A stretch of DNA of 64,000 bases from Nocardiopsis algeriensis (GCF_014203695.1 NZ_JACHJO010000003.1:315272-379271), one strand, 5' to 3'. Positions 44,220 through 52,388 are shown, counted from the first letter of the stretch. The notes: generated by a model not told the origin, from the sequence alone. Numbers and translations: made by a program.

Positions 44220-44251
44220 GACGGGGCGGTGCCCTCAGGCGCCGTCCCGTC
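44220..44251 (-). terminator. Intrinsic terminator after the flavin reductase gene
   Basis: Arms 44220-44233 and 44238-44251 form a 14-bp stem (two G-T wobbles) with loop CTCA; on the minus strand CTTTCT follows. Confidence 0.65.
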
Positions 44252-44359
44252 CACCTCCCGCGCCGGGATCCGCTTCACTCGTCACAGTTGGGTGACATTA
44301 CCAGAAGCCTTCCGCTCCCCGGCCCCCGCTGTCCCCGCGCGCTGCTCCCCAGAAGCGGC

Positions 44360-44929
44360 TCAGAACGGGTAGGGCCGCTCCCGGCGGGCCTCCCGCAGGG
44401 CCAGGGACCACCACGCCACCTGGTCCAGCAGCAGTTCCACCGCGCCCTGCTCCCCCGACAGGTCCCGGGCGGGGAGGCCGTCGGGCCCGAACATCCGCGA
44501 CGCGTTGTGCAGGCTCACCGTGTCGCGCACCGTCGTCGTGTGCAGCTCCGAGAAGACCAGGCGCAACTGCTCGATCGCCCGGAGGCCGCCCGACATCCCC
44601 CCGTAGGAGACGAAGCCCACCGCCTTGGCGAACCACTCCCTGCGGGCGGAGTCGATCGCGCTCTTCAGCGGTCCGGGGTACCCGTGGTTGTACTCGGGGG
44701 TGAGCACCACGAACCCGTCGGCGGCGGCCACCCTCGGCCCGAAGGCGGCCAGAGGGGCTCCGTGCCCGTGGCCGTACAGGTCGTCGGTGAACAGCTCCGA
44801 GACGTCCAGGACGTCGATCTCCATGTCCTTGCGCCGGTGCGCCAGGCCGAGGAACCAGCGGGCGACAGCGGGGCCCGTGCTTCCGTTGCGGTTGTTGCCC
44901 AGGATCACCGCGATCCGAAGGTTGTGCAT
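44360..44929 (-). CDS. NADPH-dependent FMN reductase family protein
   Basis: Flavodoxin-like quinone/flavin reductase, 189 residues. The flavin phosphate loop GNNRNGSTGPAVARW (about 11-25), TPEYNHGYPGPLKSAID (about 77-93) and SYGGMSGGLRAIEQLR (about 108-123) are the family signature. Cytoplasmic, no signal. Directly upstream is a SoxR-type box with a 19-bp promoter spacer, so expression should rise with redox-cycling compounds; a reductase of this type is, from memory, a member of the SoxR regulon in Streptomyces coelicolor. The gene is monocistronic, with a terminator on its 3' side. Confidence 0.92.
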   Translation of the reverse strand: MHNLRIAVILGNNRNGSTGPAVARWFLGLAHRRKDMEIDVLDVSELFTDDLYGHGHGAPLAAFGPRVAAADGFVVLTPEYNHGYPGPLKSAIDSARREWFAKAVGFVSYGGMSGGLRAIEQLRLVFSELHTTTVRDTVSLHNASRMFGPDGLPARDLSGEQGAVELLLDQVAWWSLALREARRERPYPF

Positions 44930-44963
44930 GTAGGGGTCCTTGTGCTCTACGGGTGACAGCCCA

Positions 44964-44994
44964 ACGCTAGGACCTCAACAGTGCTTGAGGTCAA
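44964..44994 (-). promoter_or_regulatory. SoxR-type operator and promoter of the flavin reductase gene
   Basis: GACCTCAA-CAGTGC-TTGAGGTC (44971-44992) is a perfect 8-6-8 palindrome and matches the known SoxR core CCTCAA-N6-TTGAGG. It sits between a -35 TTGACC (44994-44989, minus strand) and a -10 TAGCGT (44969-44964) with a 19-bp spacer, the over-long spacing typical of MerR-family activators. Confidence 0.9.
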
Positions 44995-45030
44995 ATCAGG
45001 GACGGACGAAAGCCCTTCCGGAAAAGGAAA

Positions 45031-45055
45031 GGGGCCGGGCGTACCGCCCGGCCCC
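45031..45055 (-). terminator. Intrinsic terminator after the acyltransferase gene
   Basis: GGGGCCGGGCG (45031-45041), 3-base loop, CGCCCGGCCCC (45045-45055); on the minus strand TTTCCTTTTCC follows. Confidence 0.85.
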
Positions 45056-45069
45056 CGGAATCCGCAGGG

Positions 45070-46848
45070 TCAGCCCAGACCCAGCGCGTCCTCGAAGGCG
45101 CCCTCCTCCAGGCGCTCCTTCACCGTCTGCAGGAAGCGGCCGGCGTCGGCGTTGTCGATCAGGCGGTGGTCGTGGGCCAGGGACAGGTACACCATCGAGC
45201 GCACCGCGATGACCTCCCCGCCCATGGCCTCGACCACGACGGGGCGCTTGACGACCGCGCCGGTGCCCAGGATGGCCACCTGCGGCTGGGTGATGATCGG
45301 CGTGCCGAACAGGGCGCCGTTGCCGCCGGTCTCGGCGATGGTGAACGTGCCGCCGCCCAGCTCGTCGGGGCCCAGGCGGCCGGTGTGGGCCCGCTCGGTC
45401 AGGTCCGCGATGGCCTCGGCCAGTCCCGTCATGTTGAGCTTGCCCGCGTCCTGGACCACGGGGACGAGGAGACCGCGCTCGGTGTCCACCGACACGCCCA
45501 GGTTCTCCGTGTCGTGGTAGGTGATCTCCTCCTTGTCCATGTCGATCGCCGCGTTGAGCTTGGGGTGGACCCGCAGCGCCTCGACGGTGGCCAGGGCGAA
45601 GAAGGCGAAGAAGTCGGGGGCCGAGCCGTCGCGCTCGATCACCTGCTCGCGCAGGCGGGCGATCTTGGTGACGTCCACCTCCACGACCTGCGTGGTCGTG
45701 GCCGAGACCTGGAGCGACTCCACCATGCTGTCGGCGATGTAGCGGCGCAGGCGGGTGATCTTCTCGGTACGGCCGCGCAGAGCGGTGTCGGAGGCGGCCT
45801 TGCGCGGAGCGGAGGACGGCGCGGCCGGTGCGGAGGAGCGTGCGGCGGCGGCCTTCTGCTCCTCGGCGGCCTTGAGCACGTCCTGCTTGCGGATGCGGCC
45901 GCCCACGCCCGAGCCCCGGACCTGTCCGAGGTCGACGCGGTGCTCGGCGGCGAGCTTGCGCACCAGCGGGGTCACGTAGCCCTCGGTCCCGGCGTCGGTG
46001 CCGGAGGCGCGGCCGGTACCGCTGAGGGTCTCGATGTCGACGGAGGGTCCCTCGTCCCCGCTGTCATCGCTGTCCCGGCTGTCACCGCTCTCGTCGCCGC
46101 GGGTCGGCTCGGGCTCCTCGCCCTGCGGCTCGGGGTGCTCCTCGCGCGCGCCCTTGGGACGGGCCGAGGGCTCGGCCTCGGCCGGAGCGGCGGCCTCGGA
46201 GGCGGCGGGCGGTTCGCCGCCGGTGCCTCCGATGACGGCGATCTCCGCGCCGATCTCCACGGTCTCGTCCTCCTGGACGAGGATCTCGGTGAGCACGCCG
46301 GCGACGGGGGACGGGATCTCGGTGTCCACCTTGTCGGTGGAGACCTCGAGGAGTGGCTCGTCGACCTCGACGGTGTCGCCCACGTTCTTCAGCCACTGGG
46401 TGACGGTGCCCTCGGTGACGCTCTCACCCAGGGCGGGCATGGTCACCGACGTGGTCGGGCCTTCCTCGGCCCGGGCGGCCTGACCGGAGTCGGAGCGCGG
46501 CTCGGGCTCGGGCTCCTCCTCGGGTTCCTCGGCGGCGGCCTCCGCGGGTTCCTCCTCGGGCTCCTCCGCGACGGCCTCTCCGGGCTCCTCGGCGGCGGGC
46601 GCGTCGTCGCCCTCCGAGCCGATGATGGCGATCTCCGCGCCGATCTCCACGGTCTCGTCCTCCTGGACGAGGATCTCGGTGAGCACGCCGGCGACGGGGG
46701 ACGGGATCTCGGTGTCCACCTTGTCGGTGGAGACCTCGAGGAGTGGCTCGTCGACCTCGACGGTGTCGCCCACGTTCTTCAGCCACTGGGTGACGGTGCC
46801 CTCGGTGACGCTCTCACCCAGGGCGGGCATGGAAACGGATGTCGGCAT
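45070..46848 (-). CDS. sucB: Dihydrolipoamide acyltransferase (E2) with two lipoyl domains
   Basis: E2 of the pyruvate and/or 2-oxoglutarate dehydrogenase complex; corresponds to DlaT/SucB of actinobacteria. 592 residues: lipoyl domain 1 (about 3-77, Lys in STDKVDTEI), acidic Glu/Ala linker, lipoyl domain 2 (about 133-207), a second charged linker, peripheral-subunit-binding domain (about 290-325, VTPLVRKLAAEHRVDL), and the catalytic core (about 365-592) with the active-site segment HDHRLIDNADAGRF. The two lipoyl domains are nearly identical in protein and identical over 206 bp of DNA. Start ATG 46848. It is upstream of nothing but its own terminator; lpdA (E3) lies 99 bp before it on the same strand. 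Confidence 0.95.
   Translation of the reverse strand: MPTSVSMPALGESVTEGTVTQWLKNVGDTVEVDEPLLEVSTDKVDTEIPSPVAGVLTEILVQEDETVEIGAEIAIIGSEGDDAPAAEEPGEAVAEEPEEEPAEAAAEEPEEEPEPEPRSDSGQAARAEEGPTTSVTMPALGESVTEGTVTQWLKNVGDTVEVDEPLLEVSTDKVDTEIPSPVAGVLTEILVQEDETVEIGAEIAVIGGTGGEPPAASEAAAPAEAEPSARPKGAREEHPEPQGEEPEPTRGDESGDSRDSDDSGDEGPSVDIETLSGTGRASGTDAGTEGYVTPLVRKLAAEHRVDLGQVRGSGVGGRIRKQDVLKAAEEQKAAAARSSAPAAPSSAPRKAASDTALRGRTEKITRLRRYIADSMVESLQVSATTTQVVEVDVTKIARLREQVIERDGSAPDFFAFFALATVEALRVHPKLNAAIDMDKEEITYHDTENLGVSVDTERGLLVPVVQDAGKLNMTGLAEAIADLTERAHTGRLGPDELGGGTFTIAETGGNGALFGTPIITQPQVAILGTGAVVKRPVVVEAMGGEVIAVRSMVYLSLAHDHRLIDNADAGRFLQTVKERLEEGAFEDALGLG
46237..46442. repeat. 206-bp direct repeat, copy 1 (lipoyl domain 2 of the acyltransferase)
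   Basis: Base-for-base identical to 46627-46832 by reading both; the offset is 390 bp, a multiple of three. One C/T difference at 46236/46626 ends the identity on the left. Encodes most of the second lipoyl domain. Confidence 0.92.
46627..46832. repeat. 206-bp direct repeat, copy 2 (lipoyl domain 1 of the acyltransferase)
   Basis: Partner of 46237-46442; encodes most of the first lipoyl domain, ending at the third codon region of the gene. No synonymous change separates the copies, which suggests recent duplication or gene conversion. Confidence 0.92.
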
Positions 46849-46914
46849 GGGTTCCTCGTTGGATCTGGGCGCGGTGTTCTGCCCAACCCCTTGATGGGCA
46901 GCGCGGATGGGACG

Positions 46915-46940
46915 GGGGGGCGGGCGCGGGCCCGCCCCCC
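46915..46940 (-). terminator. Hairpin after lpdA
   Basis: GGGGGGCGGGC (46915-46925) pairs with GCCCGCCCCCC (46930-46940), an 11-bp stem with loop GCGG, just past the lpdA stop. It divides lpdA from the acyltransferase gene. Confidence 0.65.
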
Positions 46941-46947
46941 GGCAAGG

Positions 46948-48324
46948 TCAGTCGTGGACGTGGAGCGGCTTGCCCGCCAGGGCGAGGTGGGCCTCGCCCA
47001 GAGCCTCGGACTGGCTCGGGTGCGGGTGGATGAGCTGGGCGACCTCCGAGGGCAGGGCCTCCCAGTTGTAGATCAGCTGGCCCTCGGCGATGAGCTCGCC
47101 GACCCGGCTGCCGACCATGTGGACACCGAGGACGGGGCCGTCCTTCTCGGCGATGACCTTGACCGCACCCTGCGTCTGCAGGATCTGGCTCTTGCCGTTG
47201 CCCGCGAGGTTGTAGTTCATCTCCACGACCTCGAGACCGCGCTCCTTGGCGGCCTTGGTGGTCAGGCCCACGGAGGCGACCTCGGGCTCGCAGTAGGTGA
47301 CGCGGGGAACGCCGTCGTAGTCGATCGCGGGCGGGTTGAGCCCGGCGATGTGCTCGGCGACGAAGATGCCCTCGGCGAAGCCGACGTGCGCCAGCTGCAG
47401 GGTGGGGATGAGGTCGCCGACCGCGTAGATGCTGCCGACACCGGTGTGCAGGTTCTCGTCGACCTGGACGAAGCCGCGGTCGAGGGTGATGCCCTGCTCC
47501 TCGTAGCCCAGGCCCTCGGAGACCGGGCCGCGGCCGATGGCCACCAGGAGGACCTCGGCCTCCAGGGTCTTGCCGCCCTCGAGGGTGACGGTGACGCCCG
47601 AGTCGGTGGTCTTGACCGACTCGAAGGGGGTGCCCAGCTCGTACTTGATGCCGCGCTTGCGGAAGGCGCGCTCGAGCAGCTTGGAGCTCGACTCCTCCTC
47701 CACCGGGACGAGGTGCTTGAGGGCCTCGACGATGGTGACCTCCGCGCCGTAGGAGCGCCACACACTGGCGAACTCCACGCCGATGACGCCGCCGCCCAGG
47801 ACGATGACCGACTCGGGGACGCGGTCCAGGCCGAGGGCCTGGTCACTGGTCATGACCTTCTCGCCGTCGATCTCCAGGCCCAGCGTCTTGGGCTTGGAGC
47901 CGGTGGCGAGCAGGATGTTGCGGCCCTTGTAGACCGCGTCGCCGACCGTGACCTCGTCCTTGCCGGTGAGCTTGCCCTCGCCCTCGACCACGGTGATCTT
48001 GCGCGCCTTGACCAGACCGGTGAGGCCCTTGTGCAGGCCGCTGACCACCTTGTCCTTGTACTTGTGCACGGCCTCGATGTCGATGCCCTCGAAGGTGGCG
48101 CGGACACCGAAGTTCTCGCTCTCCTTGGCGGAGTCGGCGACCTCGGCGGAGTGCAGGAGGGCCTTGGTGGGGATGCAGCCGCGGTGCAGGCAGGTCCCGC
48201 CGAGCTTGTCCTTCTCGATCAGTACGACGCTCATGTCGAGCTCCGCGGCGCGCAGTGCCGCCGCGTAGCCGCCGCTGCCGCCGCCCAGGACGACGAGGTC
48301 GAAGGTGCCGCCGTTCTCACTCAC
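46948..48324 (-). CDS. lpdA: Dihydrolipoyl dehydrogenase (E3)
   Basis: FAD enzyme that re-oxidises dihydrolipoyl groups of 2-oxoacid dehydrogenase complexes with NAD+. 458 residues. The FAD motif GGGSGGYAAA, redox-active Cys45 and Cys50 in GGTCLHRGCIP, the NAD motif VLGGGVIGVEFASVW, and the C-terminal HPHPSQSEALGEA with the catalytic His-Glu are all present. Start GTG 48324 with GGAG upstream; an in-frame extension to 48396 is not credible. It follows pepA on the same strand and precedes the E2 gene. It could also serve the E1/lipoyl proteins encoded at 2545-4952, which have no E3 of their own. Confidence 0.96.
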   Translation of the reverse strand: MSENGGTFDLVVLGGGSGGYAAALRAAELDMSVVLIEKDKLGGTCLHRGCIPTKALLHSAEVADSAKESENFGVRATFEGIDIEAVHKYKDKVVSGLHKGLTGLVKARKITVVEGEGKLTGKDEVTVGDAVYKGRNILLATGSKPKTLGLEIDGEKVMTSDQALGLDRVPESVIVLGGGVIGVEFASVWRSYGAEVTIVEALKHLVPVEEESSSKLLERAFRKRGIKYELGTPFESVKTTDSGVTVTLEGGKTLEAEVLLVAIGRGPVSEGLGYEEQGITLDRGFVQVDENLHTGVGSIYAVGDLIPTLQLAHVGFAEGIFVAEHIAGLNPPAIDYDGVPRVTYCEPEVASVGLTTKAAKERGLEVVEMNYNLAGNGKSQILQTQGAVKVIAEKDGPVLGVHMVGSRVGELIAEGQLIYNWEALPSEVAQLIHPHPSQSEALGEAHLALAGKPLHVHD

Positions 48325-48409
48325 GGGAACGAACTCCTTGGTGTGTGGCTGGTGAAATCTGGTGGTGTACCGCGGTCCGGCACGAGGGGGGACCACGGCG
48401 GCCGTCGAA

Positions 48410-48442
48410 GGGCGGCGCCCCGGCTCGACAGGTGCGCCGCCC
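48410..48442 (-). terminator. Hairpin after pepA
   Basis: GGGCGGCGC (48410-48418) pairs with GCGCCGCCC (48434-48442) across a 15-base loop, just downstream of the pepA stop. Confidence 0.5.
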
Positions 48443-48451
48443 GGCCGAAGG

Positions 48452-49966
48452 CTACTTCGCGTATTCCTCGGCGATGCGGATCAGGGTGCGTGTACCGGAA
48501 CCGGTGCCGCCCTTGGGGGTGTACCCGTGGGGACCGCCCTGGTTGAAGGACGGGCCCGCGATGTCCAGGTGCGCCCACTTGACGTCCTCGCCGACGAACT
48601 CCTTGAGGAAGACGCCGGCCGAGAGCATCCCGCCCCAGCGCTCGCCCGCCACGTTGGCGATGTCGGCGACGGAGGAGTCGAGACCCGAGCGCAGCTCGGT
48701 TGGCAGCGGCATCGGCCAGGCGGCCTCGTCCTCGGCACCGGCCGCGGCCACGACCTCGTCGCGCACCGCGTCGTCGTTGGCCATGACCGCGAACACGCGG
48801 GTGCCCAGTGCGACGAGCTGGGCGCCCGTCAGCGTGGCGATGTCCACGACCAGGTCCGGTGCGTCCTCCTGGGCCCGGACCAGGGCGTCGGCCATGACCA
48901 GGCGGCCCTCGGCGTCGGTGTTGAGCACCTCGACGGTCTTTCCGCCGTAGACGGTCAGGACGTCGGAGGGACGCTGGGCGGTGCCGCTGGGCATGTTCTC
49001 GGCCACGGCCAGGTAGCCGACGGCGTTGACCTTGACGCCCAGGGTGGCGATGGCGCCCATGGCGGCGAGCACGGAGGCGGCGCCGGCCATGTCGGACTTC
49101 ATCCAGTCCATCGAGCCCGCGGGCTTGAGGGACAGGCCGCCGGAGTCGAAGGTGATGCCCTTGCCGACGAAGGCGACCGTCCGGGTGGCCTCGGGGTGGC
49201 TGTGGGACAGGCGGACCAGGCGCGGCGGGTTGGCGGACCCCTGCCCGACCCCCGTCAGGCCTCCGTAGCCGCCCTCGGAGAGGGCCTGCTCGTCGAGGAC
49301 CTCGATCTCCAGACCGGTGCGCTCGGCGACCTCCTGCGCCGCGGCGGCCAGGTCCTCGGGGACCAGGTCGGAGGGCGCGGTGTTGACCAGGTCGCGGGCG
49401 AGGCAGACCGCGTCGGCGAGGACGGCGGCGCGCTCGGCCGCCTTCTCGGCCTCCGGGGCCGAGCTGACGAGGAGCAGCTGCGTGTCGCCGCTCTCGGCCT
49501 TCTTCCGGGCCTGCTCGCCGGTGCGGTACCGGTCGAAGGCGTAGGCGCCCAGGCGTGCGCCGATCGCGACGGCGCCCGCCTCCTCGGCGGTGCCGGAGGG
49601 CAGGGCCAGGGCGACGCGGCCCGCGCCCTCGGGGCGCGACGCCAGCGTGCGCAGCGCGGCTCCGGCCGCGCGGGACAGGACGTCGGAGTCGACGGGGCCC
49701 TCGGCGGGTGCCGGGCCGAGACCGACCGCGACGACGAGGGGGGCCCGAACGGCTCCCAGGGAGGCAAGTGTGTGCACCTCCTCCGCTGCGCCGCTCGCTC
49801 CCAGGAGCGACAGGGTTCGGGCGAGGCCGCCGGAGAAGGCGGCATCGACGTCATGAGCGCCCGATGCGGGCTCCGGGGCGTCGCCTCCGGAGTGATAACC
49901 GACGACTACCGCGTCGGCGTCGAGCGAACTGGGGGACTCCGTGTGTACTGACAACGACGTGCTCAC
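48452..49966 (-). CDS. pepA: Leucyl aminopeptidase (M17 family)
   Basis: Cytoplasmic two-zinc aminopeptidase releasing N-terminal residues in protein turnover. 504 residues: N-terminal macro-like domain (about 15-170) and C-terminal catalytic domain. The family signature NTDAEGRL lies near residues 348-355; metal ligands are also seen in GKGITFDSGGLSLKP (Lys, Asp) and MKSDMAGAASV (Asp). The GTG start at 49966 gives VSTSLSVHTESP; a long frame continues upstream into the cobS region in the wrong frame and is not used. In M. tuberculosis pepB (Rv2213) stands in the same place next to the acyltransferase gene. Confidence 0.95.
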   Translation of the reverse strand: MSTSLSVHTESPSSLDADAVVVGYHSGGDAPEPASGAHDVDAAFSGGLARTLSLLGASGAAEEVHTLASLGAVRAPLVVAVGLGPAPAEGPVDSDVLSRAAGAALRTLASRPEGAGRVALALPSGTAEEAGAVAIGARLGAYAFDRYRTGEQARKKAESGDTQLLLVSSAPEAEKAAERAAVLADAVCLARDLVNTAPSDLVPEDLAAAAQEVAERTGLEIEVLDEQALSEGGYGGLTGVGQGSANPPRLVRLSHSHPEATRTVAFVGKGITFDSGGLSLKPAGSMDWMKSDMAGAASVLAAMGAIATLGVKVNAVGYLAVAENMPSGTAQRPSDVLTVYGGKTVEVLNTDAEGRLVMADALVRAQEDAPDLVVDIATLTGAQLVALGTRVFAVMANDDAVRDEVVAAAGAEDEAAWPMPLPTELRSGLDSSVADIANVAGERWGGMLSAGVFLKEFVGEDVKWAHLDIAGPSFNQGGPHGYTPKGGTGSGTRTLIRIAEEYAK

Positions 49967-49999
49967 ACCCCTGATGCTAGTCCTCCGGCGCTCCGCTCG

Positions 50000-50029
50000 G
50001 CACGTCGGCGCCCCGGGGCCCCGACGTGC
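50000..50029. other. Strong hairpin upstream of pepA
   Basis: GCACGTCGG (50000-50008) and CCGACGTGC (50021-50029) pair perfectly; the 12-base interior can pair further. It is either the terminator of cobU-cobS or part of the pepA leader. The rest of the 266-bp gap 49967-50232 holds no gene. Confidence 0.5.
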
Positions 50030-50232
50030 CGCAGCGCGCCGGCGGGGGCCCGAGGAGTCCCAGGGGGCGGGTGCCGGCCCGTCCGCGCGCAGGAGGGCCT
50101 CTGGCCGTCGGGGGAGGCCACCGGTGGGAAGCCGACCGCCTTTCCACCGGGGGCGACACCAAACGGCGTGTGAAGAAATGTGATGCTGGCTACATTCGGA
50201 AACACGGCGAGGCGCGGTCCCCTCGCTCCGGG

Positions 50233-51027
50233 TCAGACCCAGGCCGAGGCGCCCGCGGCCACCACGAGCGCCGCCGTCGCGGCCGACTCCGCCAGCGCTC
50301 CCAGGACGTCGCCCGTCACACCGCCCAGGCGCCGCACGGCCCGGCGCAGGAGCAGCACCGCCACCAGGATCCCGGCGGCGGCCGCACCCGCGCACGCCGC
50401 GGCGAACCCAGGGGAGACCGCCAGACCGGCGAGGCACAGGACGGCCGTGCCCGCGCAGGCCGCCGCCGCACGGGCGGGGCCGACCGTACCGGCGACGAGG
50501 GCGCCCAGCCCGTCCGGCCGGGCAGGAGGGGTCCGGGGGGTGCAGGCCAGGAGCACCGCGAGCCGTCCCGCCGCACCCGCCACGGCGGCGCCGGCCACGG
50601 CGGCCCAGGGGGAGACCTCCGCCAGCCGGCCCAGCGCCAGCACCTGGGCGCCCAGCACCAGGACCAGGGTGACCACGCCGAACGGCCCGATGTCGGACCG
50701 GCGCATGACCTCCAGGGCGCCCTCGGCCGGCCGCCCGCTGCCCAGCCCGTCGGCGAGATCGGCCAGCCCGTCCAGGTGCAGCCCCCGCGTGAGCAGGGCC
50801 GCGAGCCCGGTCCCCAGCAGAGCAGCCAGTACGGACGGCAGCCCCAGCAGCGTCCCCGCCGCGGCCGCGGCCCCGCACACGGCACCGAGCGCCGCGCCCA
50901 GCACGGGCGCCCACAGCATCGCCCACCCGGCGACCGCGCGGTCCACGCGCTCCACGCGCACCGGGACCGCGGTGAAGGTCCCCACCGCCATCCGGGCCCC
51001 CGCGGCGGCGTCCCCGGCGGTGCTCAT
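50233..51027 (-). CDS. cobS: Adenosylcobinamide-GDP ribazoletransferase
   Basis: Membrane enzyme of late cobalamin synthesis: joins adenosylcobinamide-GDP to alpha-ribazole. 264 residues with about six hydrophobic segments and many Ala/Gly/Leu. The conserved hydrophilic motif HLDGLADLADGLGSG (about 82-96) with metal-binding acids, and RRSDIGPFGVV (about 106-116), identify the family. Its ATG overlaps the cobU stop (ATGA), so it is translationally coupled. The usual companion cobT (ribazole phosphate formation) is not in the window. Truncation is not apparent. Confidence 0.93.
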   Translation of the reverse strand: MSTAGDAAAGARMAVGTFTAVPVRVERVDRAVAGWAMLWAPVLGAALGAVCGAAAAAGTLLGLPSVLAALLGTGLAALLTRGLHLDGLADLADGLGSGRPAEGALEVMRRSDIGPFGVVTLVLVLGAQVLALGRLAEVSPWAAVAGAAVAGAAGRLAVLLACTPRTPPARPDGLGALVAGTVGPARAAAACAGTAVLCLAGLAVSPGFAAACAGAAAAGILVAVLLLRRAVRRLGGVTGDVLGALAESAATAALVVAAGASAWV

Positions 51028-52100
51028 GACAGGTCCAGGACGCGCCCCGCGGCCACTAGGACGACCTCCTCGGACCCGGCGGCCATCCACTGGTTCAGCC
51101 GACCCAGGTGGTCGCGGAACAGGCGGCCCGCCCGGGTCGCGGGCACCACGCCCGAGCCCACCTCGTTGGTGACCGCCACGGCGTAGGCCCGCGTGGTCCG
51201 CCACGCCTCCAGCAGGGCGCGGACCTCGGACTCCACCCGCTCCTCGGCGCCCGGGGGCGGGAACTCCCCCCACACGCCGTGTTCGTCCATCACCCTGGTC
51301 AGCCACGTGCCCAGGCAGTCGATCAGGACGGCGCCCCTCTCCCTCCCCAGCAGACCGGCCAGGTCCGTGGTCTCCTCGGTGCGCCACCACCGGGGCCGGC
51401 GCTCGGTGTGCCGGGCCACGCGCTCGGCCCACTCGGGGTCCTTCTCCGGGTCGGCGGGCTCGCCGGCGGCGGCGTAGACGACCTCCGGTTCGGCGAGGAG
51501 GCGGAGCTCGGCCTCGGTCGACTTGCCGGAGCGGGCCCCGCCGGTGACGAGGACGCGGTGCGGGGCGCGGGGGCGCGCATCGGGCCAGACCGCGGGCGGA
51601 CACGACATGACGTGGCCGTCGGCCGGGGCGAACGCACCCCACAGGCGGGCCCGGCGGGCGAACTCGGCGGGGGAGCGGACGCTGTGGTCCCCGCCGACCG
51701 CGACGACCGCCGTGGTCACCCCGATCACCCCCGAGCGGCGCAGCTCGCCGATGGCCTCGGGGCGGCGGGCGGCGTCCACGACGACCATGTCCACCTGGCC
51801 GGCACCGGACCCCGCGGAATCCTCCGGGGCCGGGCCGGAGCGGGCGTGGAGCAGCCGGCCGCCGCCGGGGCTCTCGACCAGGAGGCCGTCCGGGGTCGGG
51901 GAGACCGTGTAACCGGGGGGCACCGGCCCGGCCGCACCGCTCTCGCGGACGCGGAAGCTGTCGTCGACCGTCACGCGCAGGGGAAGGCGGCGGTCGGCCT
52001 GGGCCAGGTTGCAGGAGGCGCAGGTGCACTGCGGGGCGGGCCAGCCCACGCTGCCCGCGGTCCCCGGGAATCGGATACGCACGCACAAAGTAAACCGCAT
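51024..52100 (-). CDS. cobU: Adenosylcobinamide kinase/guanylyltransferase with N-terminal extension
   Basis: Phosphorylates and guanylylates adenosylcobinamide. At 358 residues it is about twice the size of the enterobacterial CobU (about 180). The C-terminal half is the enzyme: P-loop VTGGARSGKST (near 184-194) and VTNEVGSGVVP. The N-terminal ~175 residues start MRFTLCVRIRFPGTAGSVGW and contain CTCASC; this resembles the metallo-beta-lactamase-like N-terminal part seen in Streptomyces CobU, but the usual metal ligands are not evident and it may be degenerate. Start ATG 52100; the frame runs on to 52439 but opposite another gene. Coupled to cobS. Confidence 0.92.
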   Translation of the reverse strand: MRFTLCVRIRFPGTAGSVGWPAPQCTCASCNLAQADRRLPLRVTVDDSFRVRESGAAGPVPPGYTVSPTPDGLLVESPGGGRLLHARSGPAPEDSAGSGAGQVDMVVVDAARRPEAIGELRRSGVIGVTTAVVAVGGDHSVRSPAEFARRARLWGAFAPADGHVMSCPPAVWPDARPRAPHRVLVTGGARSGKSTEAELRLLAEPEVVYAAAGEPADPEKDPEWAERVARHTERRPRWWRTEETTDLAGLLGRERGAVLIDCLGTWLTRVMDEHGVWGEFPPPGAEERVESEVRALLEAWRTTRAYAVAVTNEVGSGVVPATRAGRLFRDHLGRLNQWMAAGSEEVVLVAAGRVLDLS

Positions 52101-52181
52101 GCCGAACCGGGCCTTGGCTAAGCTCGGCACGGGAACGCGGCGACCACCGCCGCGGCATCCGCGACGAAGGGCGGTCGAGCA

Positions 52182-52388
52182 ATGGCGTGGACCTGGCGGT
52201 ACATCGAGGCCGACGGTGCCGGTCCGTCGGCAGAGGAGCTCCCCTCCGAGTCGTTCACCTCGCGGGGCGACGCGGAGAGCTGGCTGGGCGAGAACTGGAA
52301 GGAACTGGCCGAGGGGGGAGTGGGACGCGTCGCCCTTCTGGAGGAGGGCCGGGAGGTCTACTCGATGGCCCTGGAGCCCATGGACTGA
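52182..52388 (+). CDS. Small conserved actinobacterial protein
   Basis: 68 residues, acidic, no cysteine and no membrane segment. It begins MAWTWRYIEADG and contains FTSRGDAESWLGENWKELAEGG, a helix-forming pattern I recognise from short conserved actinobacterial proteins of unknown role; the last part, VALLEEGREVYSMALEP, looks like two beta strands. Divergent from cobU with an 81-bp gap and convergent with the aldo/keto reductase gene. The ribosome site (GGGCGG then GAGCA) is poor, so the start is supported mainly by the conserved N-terminus. Confidence 0.75.
   Translation: MAWTWRYIEADGAGPSAEELPSESFTSRGDAESWLGENWKELAEGGVGRVALLEEGREVYSMALEPMD

Noticed and set aside
48452..50926. Possible long fusion of pepA with a cobS-region protein
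   Set aside because: The upstream part is cobS read in the wrong frame; pepA begins at GTG 49966 with the expected N-terminus.
51955..52181. Cobalamin riboswitch upstream of cobU
   Set aside because: The 81-bp divergent gap is too short and no B12-box-like word is present.
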